Notes under the pieces: model-generated | Told to the model about the DNA's origin: nothing | Databases searched by the model: none | The model's input: the letters and a program-made list of their open reading frames with translations, nothing else | Origin: Hyphomonadaceae bacterium | GTDB taxonomy: Bacteria; Pseudomonadota; Alphaproteobacteria; Caulobacterales; Hyphomonadaceae | Direction: 5' to 3' | DNA: 64,000 bases | Assembly: GCA_024742355.1 (NCBI GenBank) | Contig: JANSYM010000007.1 | Span: 124,001-188,000 of the forward strand | Program-made: the position numbers and the translations under genes | In this document: piece after piece, positions 1 to 8,939 of the stretch | Numbering within the stretch: position 1 is the first letter of the stretch | How the letters are laid out: each line of letters starts with the position of its first letter

Positions 1-795
1 CTGCATCAGGTTCGGCGTCAGCAGGAAACGGGCCTCGACCTGGTCATTGGAATAGACCTGGAAGGCCTGCTCGAACACGTTCGATTCCAGCTTCACCTGC
101 TCGAGGCCGCGGCCGCCACCAAATACATTGAACAGACCGGCATCGCGCAAGACCAGCGTGCGCCCCTGAAACGCTTTGTGAAACTGGAAGCGCAGGCATT
201 GTCCCTTGAACACGGTAACCCAGCGGGTGCGCGTCCGTCCTCGGGAATCCCTGGTTCGTCGCCGTTCTTCCAGGTGCGCTTCGAAAAACTCAAACTCCAC
301 GCCATTGCGGGCGCCGTCGAGGCGATCTTCGTAGCGCGCGCGATCCCAACTCGACAGCAGCCCGGCCTGCTGCAGATCGAGCACGCTATTTTGCGGGCCC
401 GGCTCCGGATTGAACAACATATCGAAACGCGCCGCGACCGGATTGACGATCAGGGATTTCGCCCGCTTGCCAATCTGATTGAGCGGACCGCGACCAGCAC
501 CGTGCACGGCAAATCCGATCACACCCGCCACGATTGCGAGCTGCGGTACCCGAAACACGAAGAACCCGAACAGTGCGCCGAGCAGGCCAACGCCGACACC
601 AACCCAGGTCCAGCGGATCGCGGACCTGGCCGCAGCCTGTCGTTCGACCTCCTGTGCCTGCAAGGCAGGTTGGAGCTCATCCTGATAGATGCGCGGAAAG
701 TCAGCAAAATCCTTGGGCAGGCCGCGCATGGCCTGAAGGATCAGAGGGTCTATGTCTGTCTCGTCCCAGGGGCCGTTAGATATCGGCGTAGACAT
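1..795 (-). CDS. DUF3137-type membrane protein (3' end outside window)
   Basis: The reading frame is open from an ATG at 795 to the window edge, giving 265 codons with no stop, so the C-terminus is missing. The N-terminal ~55 residues are polar. Two hydrophobic segments follow at about residues 59-80 and 83-100, then a soluble region with an Arg-rich loop (about 190-200) and a stretch reading [20 protein letters not shown], which resembles the core of DUF3137 proteins. Function of that family is not established. The start overlaps the 3' end of ilvD by 20 bases, so the two genes are probably co-transcribed and translationally coupled. Family call is by recall of the motif; moderate certainty. 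Confidence 0.72.
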   Translation of the reverse strand, partial: MSTPISNGPWDETDIDPLILQAMRGLPKDFADFPRIYQDELQPALQAQEVERQAAARSAIRWTWVGVGVGLLGALFGFFVFRVPQLAIVAGVIGFAVHGAGRGPLNQIGKRAKSLIVNPVAARFDMLFNPEPGPQNSVLDLQQAGLLSSWDRARYEDRLDGARNGVEFEFFEAHLEERRRTRDSRGRTRTRWVTVFKGQCLRFQFHKAFQGRTLVLRDAGLFNVFGGGRGLEQVKLESNVFEQAFQVYSNDQVEARFLLTPNLMQ

Positions 796-2503
796 GGCGT
801 TCTCCGGCAAACCCTTCATGGGTTACCGCGCCAAGATGGGCCGGACCGACCAGTTTCGCAAATTTCGCCAGCGTACCATTGCCATACGCAGTCACGCGCG
901 GTTTCCAATTGCGCTTGCGATCTTCAAGCTCTGCCGGGGTCAGGCGCACATCAATCGTGCCCTTCTCGGCATCGATGGTGATGATGTCGCCATCTTCCAA
1001 CAGTCCGATCGGACCGCCTTCCTGAGCCTCTGGCCCGACATGACCAATGCAGAACCCGCGCGTCGCGCCTGAGAAACGGCCATCCGTGATCAGGGCCACC
1101 TTGTCGCCCATGCCCTGCCCGTAAATGGCGGCCGTGGTCGACAGCATTTCGCGCATGCCGGGACCGCCTTTCGGGCCTTCATAGCGGATGATCAGCACGT
1201 CGCCTTCTTCATATTCGCGCTTGGAGACCGCTTCGAAACAAGCCTCCTCACCATCAAACACGCGGGCCTTTCCGGTGAACTGGAGCTTTTCGAGGCCAGC
1301 CACTTTCACGATCGCGCCATCCGGGGCGAGTGAGCCCCACAGGCCGACCACGCCGCCATTCTCGGTGATTGGCTTGCCGGCCGGGTAGATGACTTTCTGG
1401 GTTTCGTCGAAGGTGACGTCTTCAAGATAATCGCCCCAGGTCTTACCGGTCACGGTCAGGCAATCGGCATCGATGATCTTCTCATCCATCAGCGTCTTCA
1501 TCAGCATCGGCACGCCGCCCGCTTCACCGAAATCCTGGGCGACATAATTGCCGCCCGGCTTGAGGTCCGCGATATAAGGCGTGCGCTCGAACACTTCGGC
1601 GACATGGCGGAGCGTGAACTCCACCCCGCACTCATGCGCCATGGCTGGCAGGTGCAGCGCTGCATTGGTCGAGCCACCGGTCGCAGCGACGACGATCGCC
1701 GCATTCTCGAACGCCGCGCGGGTACAGATTTCGCGCGGACGCAAATTATTGGCGACGAGGTCCATGACCACGCGGCCGGACTCCCGCGCATAGCCGTCGC
1801 GGTCCGTCCACGGCGCCGGCAAGGCCGAGGAAAGCGGCAGAGCCAGGCCGATCGCCTCGCTGACGCAGGCCATCGTATTGGCGGTGAACTGCCCGCCACA
1901 GGCGCCGTCGCCTGGGCATGCCACTTTCTCGAGCGCGCGCAGCTTGTCATCGCTCATCTCGTTCGATCCGGCGGCATTTGCGCCCACGGCTTCGAACACG
2001 TCGAGCACGGTGACATCGCGGCCTTCAAAACTGCCAGGCATGATCGAGCCGCCATACAGGAAAACAGACGGCACGTTCAGGCGCAGCATGGCCATCATCA
2101 TGCCGGGCAGAGACTTGTCACAGCCAGCGACACCAACCAGCGCATCATAGGAATGCCCGCGCATGGTCAGCTCCACCGTATCAGCAATCCAGTCACGGCT
2201 GACCAGGGATGAGCGCATGCCTTCATGACCCATGGCAATGCCATCAGTCACAGTGATGGTGCAGAACTCGCGCGGCGTACCGTCCGCAGCTTTGACGCCT
2301 TCCGAGACCGCGTGCGCCTGGCGCATCAGGGCGGTATTGCACGGCGCCGCTTCATTCCAGCAGCTGGCGACGCCGACAAATGGCTTCTGGATATCCTTGG
2401 TCGAGAGGCCCATCGCGTAATAATAGCTGCGATGCGGCGCACGGGCCGGGCCTTCGGTCACATGACGGGAAGGCAGTTTGGATTTGTCCCAGGTCTTGCT
2501 CAT
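776..2503 (-). CDS. ilvD: Dihydroxy-acid dehydratase
   Basis: Catalyses dehydration of 2,3-dihydroxy-isovalerate and 2,3-dihydroxy-3-methylvalerate, the third step of valine/isoleucine synthesis, in the cytoplasm. It is 575 residues, a common length for the family. Visible family motifs are PCNTAL (Cys55), GCDKSLPGM (Cys128 with the adjacent Asp-Lys) and [16 protein letters not shown] (Cys202), which are expected to hold the Fe-S cluster and metal site. The ATG at 2503 is followed at once by the typical N-terminus. A strong hairpin lies 18-42 bases upstream. No ilvB/ilvC neighbours are present, so the gene is detached from the rest of the pathway. Confidence 0.95.
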   Translation of the reverse strand: MSKTWDKSKLPSRHVTEGPARAPHRSYYYAMGLSTKDIQKPFVGVASCWNEAAPCNTALMRQAHAVSEGVKAADGTPREFCTITVTDGIAMGHEGMRSSLVSRDWIADTVELTMRGHSYDALVGVAGCDKSLPGMMMAMLRLNVPSVFLYGGSIMPGSFEGRDVTVLDVFEAVGANAAGSNEMSDDKLRALEKVACPGDGACGGQFTANTMACVSEAIGLALPLSSALPAPWTDRDGYARESGRVVMDLVANNLRPREICTRAAFENAAIVVAATGGSTNAALHLPAMAHECGVEFTLRHVAEVFERTPYIADLKPGGNYVAQDFGEAGGVPMLMKTLMDEKIIDADCLTVTGKTWGDYLEDVTFDETQKVIYPAGKPITENGGVVGLWGSLAPDGAIVKVAGLEKLQFTGKARVFDGEEACFEAVSKREYEEGDVLIIRYEGPKGGPGMREMLSTTAAIYGQGMGDKVALITDGRFSGATRGFCIGHVGPEAQEGGPIGLLEDGDIITIDAEKGTIDVRLTPAELEDRKRNWKPRVTAYGNGTLAKFAKLVGPAHLGAVTHEGFAGERHVYADI

Positions 2504-2520
2504 AATGATATTCCTTTACT

Positions 2521-2545
2521 GCGCGGAGCCTTAGCCGCTCCGCGC
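2521..2545 (-). terminator. GC-rich hairpin between the asparaginase gene and ilvD
   Basis: The stretch forms a perfect 9-bp stem (GCGCGGAGC with GCTCCGCGC) around a 7-nt loop, extended by a T-A pair. It lies 26 bases after the asparaginase stop and 18 bases before the ilvD ATG. No U-tract follows on the minus strand, so it may be a weak or factor-dependent terminator, or an mRNA element in the ilvD leader. Confidence 0.4.
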
Positions 2546-2570
2546 AAATCTGTCACCCGGTCAAAAGGGG

Positions 2571-3584
2571 CTATTCTTGCTCGAAAATCGCGGTTTCCAT
2601 GCCGTCGGGGTCGATCATGCCGCGATACATGCCCTTTGAGTTGAAAACATACTCATATTGCCCGTGGCCACCGATCACGACCACGCCGCCATCCCCGCCA
2701 AGCCCGGCGACCTGGTCGAGGGCGCTCTGCGCCGCTTCGCCGATGCTCTCGCCCGCCAGCTCGACGCGCGCGCAAATCGTCTTGGCGACGGCGACGCGGA
2801 TGAAATACTCGCCATGCCCGGTGGCCGAGACGGCGCAGACGCCATTCTGGGCATAGGTCGCGGCGCCGATCAGCGGCGAGTCGCCGATCCGGCCGGCGGA
2901 TTTCGCGGTCATGCCACCGGTAGTCGTGGCGGCAGCCAGATTGCCGTCCTTGTCAATGGCAACCGCGCCGACGGTGCCGTGCCGGTCAGCATCGGTCCGC
3001 GCGCGTTCGCGCAACACCCGTTCCAGGGACTGGCGGCGGCGATCGGTGTCGAAATAGGCATTGTCGACCATGTCCAGGCCGACCGATTCCGCGAACGCAT
3101 CGGCCCCTGCCCCGGCAAACATGACATGTTCGGACTGGTCCATCACCGCGCGCGCGGCGAGGATCGGATTCTTCACGCGCTTCACTCCAGCGACGGCGCC
3201 AGCATCGCGCTGCGCCCCGCTCATGATTGAAGCGTCGAGCTCATGCTCGGCAGCGGCGGTGAAGACCGCGCCATGCCCGGCATTGAACAAGGCGTCATTT
3301 TCCATCGGAATGACCGCTGCCTGCACCGCGTCGAGCGCGCTTCCGCCATCTCTCAGCACATCTGCGCCAGCTTCCAGCGCGGTTTCCAGGGCCGCTGTAT
3401 AGGCCGCCTCGCGCTCCGGCGTCATGTTCTCGCGCAGGATCACGCCGGCGCCGCCATGGATGACCAGGCGCCATTCAGGCTGTTCAGCTTCCACGGTCAC
3501 ATCCGCCTCCTCTGCCGGTTCTGCAAGCGATGAGGTGCACCCGGCCAAGACAATGACCAGGGCGGCGAACGAGCGTCGGAACAT
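2571..3584 (-). CDS. Isoaspartyl peptidase/L-asparaginase family lipoprotein
   Basis: Member of the Ntn-hydrolase type 2 asparaginase family, which cleaves itself and hydrolyses isoaspartyl dipeptides or asparagine. The 337-residue protein begins with a lipoprotein signal ending in VLAGC (Cys16), so it is probably an anchored envelope protein. Family landmarks are VIHGGAG near residue 42, NAGHGAVFT near 101, and the autocleavage site RHGTVGAVA, where Thr204 would be the nucleophile, followed by AATTTGGM and GRIGDSPLIGAATYA. The start has a good ribosome site (AGGAG). It sits 22 bases after the valS stop. Substrate preference cannot be read from sequence. Confidence 0.9.
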   Translation of the reverse strand: MFRRSFAALVIVLAGCTSSLAEPAEEADVTVEAEQPEWRLVIHGGAGVILRENMTPEREAAYTAALETALEAGADVLRDGGSALDAVQAAVIPMENDALFNAGHGAVFTAAAEHELDASIMSGAQRDAGAVAGVKRVKNPILAARAVMDQSEHVMFAGAGADAFAESVGLDMVDNAYFDTDRRRQSLERVLRERARTDADRHGTVGAVAIDKDGNLAAATTTGGMTAKSAGRIGDSPLIGAATYAQNGVCAVSATGHGEYFIRVAVAKTICARVELAGESIGEAAQSALDQVAGLGGDGGVVVIGGHGQYEYVFNSKGMYRGMIDPDGMETAIFEQE

Positions 3585-3606
3585 AGCGATCTCCTAGCGA
3601 GCCGAG

Positions 3607-6600
3607 TTACAGGGCGGCGAGCTGCTCCCGCGCCGCACTCAGTTTGTCGCGCGTCCCTTGCAATTCGGCAAGCCGTTCGCGTTGCTCTGCGACAACTTCA
3701 GCCGGCGCCTTGGCGACAAAGGACTCATTGCCCAGGCGTTTCTCAAGCCCGGTCATCTCGCCGCCCAGCTTGCCGAGCTGCTTGTCGAGCCGGGCAATCT
3801 CTTCGCTGGCATCGATGAGGTCGGCGATCTCAAGCACGACTGTCGCCTCGTCGACGACGGTTTTCACTGAGCCAGGCGCAGCGGTTTCAGCGATCTCAAG
3901 CTTTTCGAGGCGGGCCAGCCGCTTAATGACGTCGCCATGGGTGGCGAGGCGTGCGGCGGTTTCGGCGCTGGCGCCAACCAGGCTCGCCGGCACTTTGGCG
4001 CCAGCCGGGACATTGACGTCAGCGCGGACAGAACGGATCTGCGAAATGATCTTCAGCACCCAGCCGAGCTCATCAGCTGCGGCCTCATTGGCATAGGCCG
4101 TTTCATGCCCGGGCCAGGTCTGCAGCATCAGGAAGTCGGAGCGTTCGGCCGTCTGCTCCCACAGCGTTTCGGTGATGAAGGGCATGAACGGGTGCAGGAG
4201 CGCGAAAATTTGTTCCAGCGTCCAGGCGAGGACCAAGCGGGTCTCATCCTTGCCGGCGCCATCATCGCCCTGCAGGATCGGTTTGGAGAGTTCCAGGTAC
4301 CAGTCGCAGAACACGTCCCAGACAAAGTGATAAGCGGCATCGGCGGCATCATTGAAGCGATAATCCTCGATCGCCTCTGAGACCTCCGCGCAGCATTTAT
4401 ACAGCTCACCAATAATCCACTGGTTCAGCGCCAACCGCAATGTTTCCGGGTTTACCGCGCCGCCAAAGCTGGCTTCGTACATTTGTGCGAAGCGTGTCGC
4501 GCTCCACAATTTCGAGCCGAAATTGCGGTAGCCGGCGACGCGGTCGACGGACAGATTGATGTCGCGTCCCTTGGTCGCCATGGCCGCCAGCGTGAAGCGC
4601 AGCGCGTCTGCGCCATAGGCCTCGAAGCCTTTTGGATAGCGCTTGCGCGTGGCCTTCTCGACTTGAGGCGCCTTCTCTGGCTGTCTCAGGCCGGTGGTGC
4701 GTTTGCGCACCAGTTCGTCGATTTCAATGCCGTCAATCAAGTCCACAGGATCGACCACATTGCCTTCCGACTTGGACATTTTCTTTCCATTCTCATCGCG
4801 CACGATGGCGTGGATATAGACGTCCTTGAACGGCACTTCGCCGTCCATGAATTTGATGCCGAGCATCATCATCCGCGCGACCCAGAAGAAGATAATGTCA
4901 AACGCCGTGACCAGCGTCGCGCCCGGATAGAATGTGTTCAGGCCTTCGGTCTGTTCAGGCCACCCCTGCGTCGAAAACGGCCAGAGGCCGGAGCTGAACC
5001 AGGTGTCGAGGACGTCTTCGTCCCGCGTCAGGTCGACACCTTCGCCTGCCAATGCCTGCGCCTGTTCCAATGTCGGCGCGCAATGCACCGCTCCGTCAGG
5101 CCCATACCAAACCGGAATCCGATGGCCCCACCAGAGTTGGCGGGAGATGCACCAGGGCTCGATGTTCTCCATCCAGTTATAATAGGTCCGGTCCCAGTTC
5201 TCCGGCACGAACCTGGTCTTGCCGGACCGCACGGCTTCAATCGCCGGCTTGGCCAGCGTTTCAGCGTCGACGAACCATTGGTCGGTCAGCATCGGCTCGA
5301 TGACAACGCCGGAGCGGTCGCCGAAGGGCTGCATGATCTTCTTGTTCTCGACCAGTGGGATCAGTTCCGGTTCCGCCGGCTCCGGGCTCGACTCGGAGTC
5401 TCCGTCCGCCGGAGACCCCGGCTCGGAGGCCGGGGACGCGGTTTTTGGTTGTGGCTTGGCCACCATGACCGCATTGCCCTCAGCCGTGATGTCCGCAATC
5501 ACCGCCTTGCGCGCTTCGAACCGGTCGAGGCCGCGATAGGCCTCCGGCACCAGGTTCATCGCTGCGATCTTTGCTTCGTCGAAGTCTTCCTTGCCCTCTG
5601 CAATGCGCTGCGCAATCCCGGCTTCGTCGGCATAGGACTGGCCATCCGAGCGCATGAAGCCCTTCTCGTCCATCAGCGCATACATCGGAATGCCGCCGCG
5701 CTTGGCGACCTGATAGTCGTTGAAATCGTGGGCGCCGGTAATCTTCACCGCGCCAGAGCCGAAGTCCGGGTCAGGATACTCATCGGTGATGATCGGGATC
5801 AGGCGGCGATGCTCTTTCGGGCCGACCGGGATCTCGCACAGCTTGCCGACAATCGGGGCGTAGCGCGTGTCCGACGGGTGCACCGCCACGGCGCCGTCGC
5901 CAAGCATGGTTTCCGGGCGTGTCGTGGCGATGGAGATATAGTCGCGGGTCTCCTCCAGCGTGACATTCCCGTCTTCATCCTTCTCGACATAGGTATAGGT
6001 CTCACCGCCGGCCAGCGGATACTTGAAGTGCCACATATGGCCGTCGACTTCCTTGTTCTCGACTTCGAGATTGGAAATCGCGGTCTGGAAATGCGGGTCC
6101 CAGTTGACCAGGCGTTTGGCGCGATAGATCAGGCCCTCATTATAGAGGTCGACGAACACCTTGTTCACCGCGACGTTCATGTCATCATCGAGCGTGAACT
6201 TGGTATTGTCCCAGTCGCAGGAAGCGCCGAGGCGCTTGAGTTGATTGAGGATGTTGCCGCCGGATTCTTCCTTCCATTCCCAGACCTTATCGACAAAGGC
6301 ATCGCGGCCCATGCTACGGCGGTCCTGATTGCCGCCTGAAGCGGCCAGCTGGCGCTCGACCACCATCTGCGTGGCGATGCCCGCATGGTCCATGCCGGGC
6401 TGCCAGCGGACATTCTTGCCGCGCATGCGCTCGAACCGGCAGAGGATGTCCTGGATCGTATTGTTCAGCGCGTGGCCCATATGCAGGCTGCCGGTCACGT
6501 TCGGCGGCGGGATCATGATCGCATAGGGCTCGGCCGCCGTATCCATGCTCGGCTTGAAGCAACCCGCTTCTTCCCAGCGCTGGTAGATGCGCTGCTCGTG

Positions 6601-6630
6601 GGCTTTGGGATCAAAACGCTGGTCGATCAT
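3607..6630 (-). CDS. valS: Valyl-tRNA synthetase with in-frame low-complexity insertion
   Basis: Class I synthetase that charges tRNA-Val. The 1007-residue product shows the HIGH-type motif (PNVTGSLHMGHALN, about residues 39-52), the KMSKS motif (KKMSKSEGN), the editing domain, and a C-terminal coiled-coil arm (about 940-1007) typical of ValRS. Residues about 394-424 form a Pro/Ser/Glu/Gly-rich stretch just before the conserved GDRSGVVIEPMLTDQW block; most ValRS proteins lack it and its DNA is strongly palindromic (see separate entry). The gene follows popZ, a pairing known from Caulobacter relatives. A hairpin with U-tract separates the two genes, so valS probably also has its own promoter. 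Confidence 0.97.
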   Translation of the reverse strand: MIDQRFDPKAHEQRIYQRWEEAGCFKPSMDTAAEPYAIMIPPPNVTGSLHMGHALNNTIQDILCRFERMRGKNVRWQPGMDHAGIATQMVVERQLAASGGNQDRRSMGRDAFVDKVWEWKEESGGNILNQLKRLGASCDWDNTKFTLDDDMNVAVNKVFVDLYNEGLIYRAKRLVNWDPHFQTAISNLEVENKEVDGHMWHFKYPLAGGETYTYVEKDEDGNVTLEETRDYISIATTRPETMLGDGAVAVHPSDTRYAPIVGKLCEIPVGPKEHRRLIPIITDEYPDPDFGSGAVKITGAHDFNDYQVAKRGGIPMYALMDEKGFMRSDGQSYADEAGIAQRIAEGKEDFDEAKIAAMNLVPEAYRGLDRFEARKAVIADITAEGNAVMVAKPQPKTASPASEPGSPADGDSESSPEPAEPELIPLVENKKIMQPFGDRSGVVIEPMLTDQWFVDAETLAKPAIEAVRSGKTRFVPENWDRTYYNWMENIEPWCISRQLWWGHRIPVWYGPDGAVHCAPTLEQAQALAGEGVDLTRDEDVLDTWFSSGLWPFSTQGWPEQTEGLNTFYPGATLVTAFDIIFFWVARMMMLGIKFMDGEVPFKDVYIHAIVRDENGKKMSKSEGNVVDPVDLIDGIEIDELVRKRTTGLRQPEKAPQVEKATRKRYPKGFEAYGADALRFTLAAMATKGRDINLSVDRVAGYRNFGSKLWSATRFAQMYEASFGGAVNPETLRLALNQWIIGELYKCCAEVSEAIEDYRFNDAADAAYHFVWDVFCDWYLELSKPILQGDDGAGKDETRLVLAWTLEQIFALLHPFMPFITETLWEQTAERSDFLMLQTWPGHETAYANEAAADELGWVLKIISQIRSVRADVNVPAGAKVPASLVGASAETAARLATHGDVIKRLARLEKLEIAETAAPGSVKTVVDEATVVLEIADLIDASEEIARLDKQLGKLGGEMTGLEKRLGNESFVAKAPAEVVAEQRERLAELQGTRDKLSAAREQLAAL
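5380..5440. repeat. Palindromic element inside valS
   Basis: Two adjoining perfect hairpins are visible. In the first, GTCTCCG (5398-5404) pairs with CGGAGAC (5410-5416). In the second, CCCCGGC (5416-5422) pairs with GCCGGGG (5429-5435). A shorter CTCCG/CGGAG pair flanks on the left. The segment keeps the valS frame and encodes a Pro/Ser/Glu-rich linker. This has the look of a small palindromic repeat inserted in a coding region, as described for RPE elements in Rickettsia, although other copies were not clearly found here apart from a similar hairpin at 16281-16306. Confidence 0.55.
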
Positions 6631-6655
6631 GATGTGCGGTCCGGTCGGTCAGATA

Positions 6656-6686
6656 TAAGAAAAGGCGCGCCGTGTCTGGCGCGCCC
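6656..6686 (-). terminator. Terminator after popZ
   Basis: On the minus strand GGCGCGCC, a 6-nt loop and GGCGCGCC form an 8-bp stem followed by TTTTCTTAT. It lies 29 bases after the popZ stop and 26 bases before the valS ATG. The shape fits an intrinsic terminator that would uncouple popZ from valS, at least in part. Confidence 0.7.
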
Positions 6687-6714
6687 GTCTCTTTAGCAGA
6701 GGATTTGTTTGGGT

Positions 6715-7434
6715 CTAGCCAGCCATGCGCGCAATGCGCTGCACTTCGGCTTCGACATGCTTCTCAACAATGCCTGGCAGGTTCTCGTCGAGCCACTCTT
6801 TCAGCATCGGGCGCATCATCTCGCGCACCAGGCCTTCAATCGTGGTCGCACCGCCGGCATCTTCGCCGAACTCAACGTTCTCGAGCAGTTTCCCAAGGGC
6901 ACCAGCAGCTGCAGTGACGGTCGCTGTATCGGTCAGCGGGGCGGGCTTTGCAGACATGGGTGTCTCCTCTTCAAGGGCAAATTCAGGGAGCGGCTCAGGT
7001 TCAGGCTGTGGCTCTGGCGCGGCTTCCATGACAGGGGTTTCTTCTTCGACAGGCTCAAAGCTGTCTTCGGCTTCGACAAAATCCTCGACGCCTTCGAAAT
7101 CATCAGCGCCGAAGGAATCGAAACTGTCTTCCTCGACTTCAAACTCGAACGGCTCTTCCTCAACGACCGGATCGTCGGCCTCGGCTGCAAGCTCGTCCGA
7201 GACATCTTCCATGGACTGGCTGATCGCCGCCAGGACATCTTCTTCGGACTCTATGATGCTATCGTCGGATGACGCTTCAGGCACGTCTATCTCGTCGAAG
7301 ACGTCGAGTTCATCTTCAGTGATGACGTTTGCTTCCGCAGCCTCCTGCGCCGGGGCATCATCATCTGCGATGATTTTTCGGATGGAAGAAAGAATCTCTT
7401 CCATGGTCGGTTCTTTTTGCGCTTGCTCCGCCAT
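6715..7434 (-). CDS. popZ: Polar organising protein PopZ (DUF2497)
   Basis: PopZ self-assembles at cell poles and captures the ParB-parS centromere and polarity factors in Caulobacter. The 239-residue protein has the three expected parts: an N-terminal helix with the signature EPTMEEILSSIRKIIADDDA, a long acidic Pro-containing linker (about residues 30-150, rich in Glu and Asp), and C-terminal helices with LVREMMRPMLKEWLDENLPG used for oligomerisation. The ATG at 7434 (MAEQAQKEP) is preferred over one four codons upstream because the family normally begins there. The linker is longer than in Caulobacter PopZ (177 residues in total). Upstream lie an inverted repeat and two GANTC sites. Confidence 0.92.
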   Translation of the reverse strand: MAEQAQKEPTMEEILSSIRKIIADDDAPAQEAAEANVITEDELDVFDEIDVPEASSDDSIIESEEDVLAAISQSMEDVSDELAAEADDPVVEEEPFEFEVEEDSFDSFGADDFEGVEDFVEAEDSFEPVEEETPVMEAAPEPQPEPEPLPEFALEEETPMSAKPAPLTDTATVTAAAGALGKLLENVEFGEDAGGATTIEGLVREMMRPMLKEWLDENLPGIVEKHVEAEVQRIARMAG

Positions 7435-7447
7435 AGCCGTTCCCATT

Positions 7448-7502
7448 GATTCGTTTTCTATTAACCGGCTACTGCAGCTCGGTTAACAAGCAATTACGAC
7501 TC
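7448..7502 (-). promoter_or_regulatory. popZ upstream region with CtrA-like inverted half-sites and GANTC sites
   Basis: TTAACCG (7461-7467) and CGGTTAA (7480-7486) form a perfect 7-bp inverted repeat spaced by 12 bases, 27-52 bases upstream of the popZ start. TTAACC resembles a CtrA half-site, but the arrangement is not the classic TTAA-N7-TTAA. CcrM-type GANTC sites occur at 7448-7452 and 7498-7502. The sites are seen directly; cell-cycle control is inferred from Caulobacter biology. Confidence 0.45.
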
Positions 7503-7541
7503 AAATTTAACATAAGCCGCAGGCGAGGCCTAACCGGGAAT

Positions 7542-8852
7542 CTACAGAGCCAGTTTTCCCATCGCGCGAAGCAGCTGGTGGCTGGCAACATAGGCATCAC
7601 GGCGGGCATTGATCAGGCCGAGACGGGCCTCCAGCAATTGCTGTTCCTGGTCGAGCACATCCAGCGTCGTACGGGTGCCGACGCTCAACTCTTCCTGTGA
7701 CCCTTCATAAGCGATCTCGGCCGCTTCGACCTGAAGCTCGGACGCGGTGATGGCCTGCTCTGCAGCGATATTGGAATACCAGGCCTGGGCGACGCTGGCG
7801 GTAATCTGGCGCTCGGCATTCACGGTCTGCAAGCGGGCCTGGTCGCGCTCGAGGCGCGCCGCCCGGACACGGCTGCGCAGGACGCCGCCCTGGAACAGCG
7901 GGACACTGCCCTGCGCCATGAGACGCAGCTGCGTGTCACGATAATTGTCGGCTGGCAGCGTGATCGTACCCATGGTTGGCGAAAGGGCCGTGGCTTCCTG
8001 GTCAAATGTCTCCTGGACGCTGGCCGAGCCGACAATCGAGACGCTTGGACGTGTCGCCCCTCGTGCAGATTTTACCGCCTGTTCCGCCGCGCGCTCCGCT
8101 TCTCGCAGGGCTTTCAAATCCGGATTGTCCGCCAGAGCCGCTTGCAACGACAATTCAAAACTAGTCGGCAAGGTTGGCGCGCCGGGAACGGGCACCAGAT
8201 CGCCTGCCGGTTGCCCGACAAACAGTTCGTAAATCGACAAGGAGGCCTCAAGCTGTGCTTCTGCACCGGCGAGCGAGGCCCGCGCGCCCTGCAGACGTGC
8301 TTCGGCCTGTTTGACGTCTGTGCGCGTTGCAAAGCCGACATCGAACCGGTCTGTGGCCGCGCGCAGCTGCTCTTCCAGCAAGGCCACGCTATTGGCGCGA
8401 ATACGGATGGCTTCGCGGTCCCGGATCACGTCGACATAGGCGGTGACGACATTCAGGATCAGGTCCTGGGCAACACCGTCAAACTGCGCATCCGCGGCCA
8501 GGATCCCGGCTTGCGCCTGGGCGATCCCGGCATTGATCTGTCCGCCCGTATAGACCGGCAAGGTCGCGCTCAATTGCGCCGAGGCAAGCTTGTTCTCGCC
8601 GGTGTTGAACGCGATGGGTTGATTGCTGTCGAGTGACTCGAACGTGGTCGATCCTGATAGCTCAACCGTCGGCGCACGCGCACCGCGGGCCTGATTGAGC
8701 TGTTCGCGCGCGACACCGACATCCGCGCGTTGCGCGGCAAGGGCTGGATTGGTCTGGAACGCTTGATCCAGGGCTTGTTGCAAGGTTTCCGACTGGCCGG
8801 GCATAGCCAGCAGCAATGCCGAGAGTGAAATCAGAGCGGATTTGCGGAACAT
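7542..8852 (-). CDS. TolC-family outer-membrane efflux protein
   Basis: Outer-membrane channel of tripartite efflux or type I secretion systems. The 436-residue protein has a cleavable signal (MFRKSALISLSALLLAMPGQSE) and then two repeats of long helices with the usual TolC phrases, such as QALDQAFQTNPALAAQRADVG near the N-terminus and ELSVGTRTTLDVLDQEQQLLEARLGLINARRD near residues 385-415. No inner-membrane pump or adaptor gene is adjacent; a TolC-like gene near popZ is also found in Caulobacter relatives. A GAGG ribosome site precedes the ATG. It may serve several pumps; the partner is unknown. Confidence 0.9.
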   Translation of the reverse strand: MFRKSALISLSALLLAMPGQSETLQQALDQAFQTNPALAAQRADVGVAREQLNQARGARAPTVELSGSTTFESLDSNQPIAFNTGENKLASAQLSATLPVYTGGQINAGIAQAQAGILAADAQFDGVAQDLILNVVTAYVDVIRDREAIRIRANSVALLEEQLRAATDRFDVGFATRTDVKQAEARLQGARASLAGAEAQLEASLSIYELFVGQPAGDLVPVPGAPTLPTSFELSLQAALADNPDLKALREAERAAEQAVKSARGATRPSVSIVGSASVQETFDQEATALSPTMGTITLPADNYRDTQLRLMAQGSVPLFQGGVLRSRVRAARLERDQARLQTVNAERQITASVAQAWYSNIAAEQAITASELQVEAAEIAYEGSQEELSVGTRTTLDVLDQEQQLLEARLGLINARRDAYVASHQLLRAMGKLAL

Positions 8853-8939
8853 GGGAGGCCTCTTCGCGATCTATTTTGCGGTATATTTAGCGATCCATAC
8901 CAAAAAGTGAACACTGTTCACCAAGATGTCGCTCCCCGC

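Noticed and set aside
178-981. 267-codon plus-strand frame
   Set aside because: It is antisense to the DUF3137-type gene and the end of ilvD; Arg/Pro/His-rich composition, no motif.
4483-6339. 618-codon plus-strand frame
   Set aside because: It is antisense to valS and has the composition of a high-GC shadow frame.
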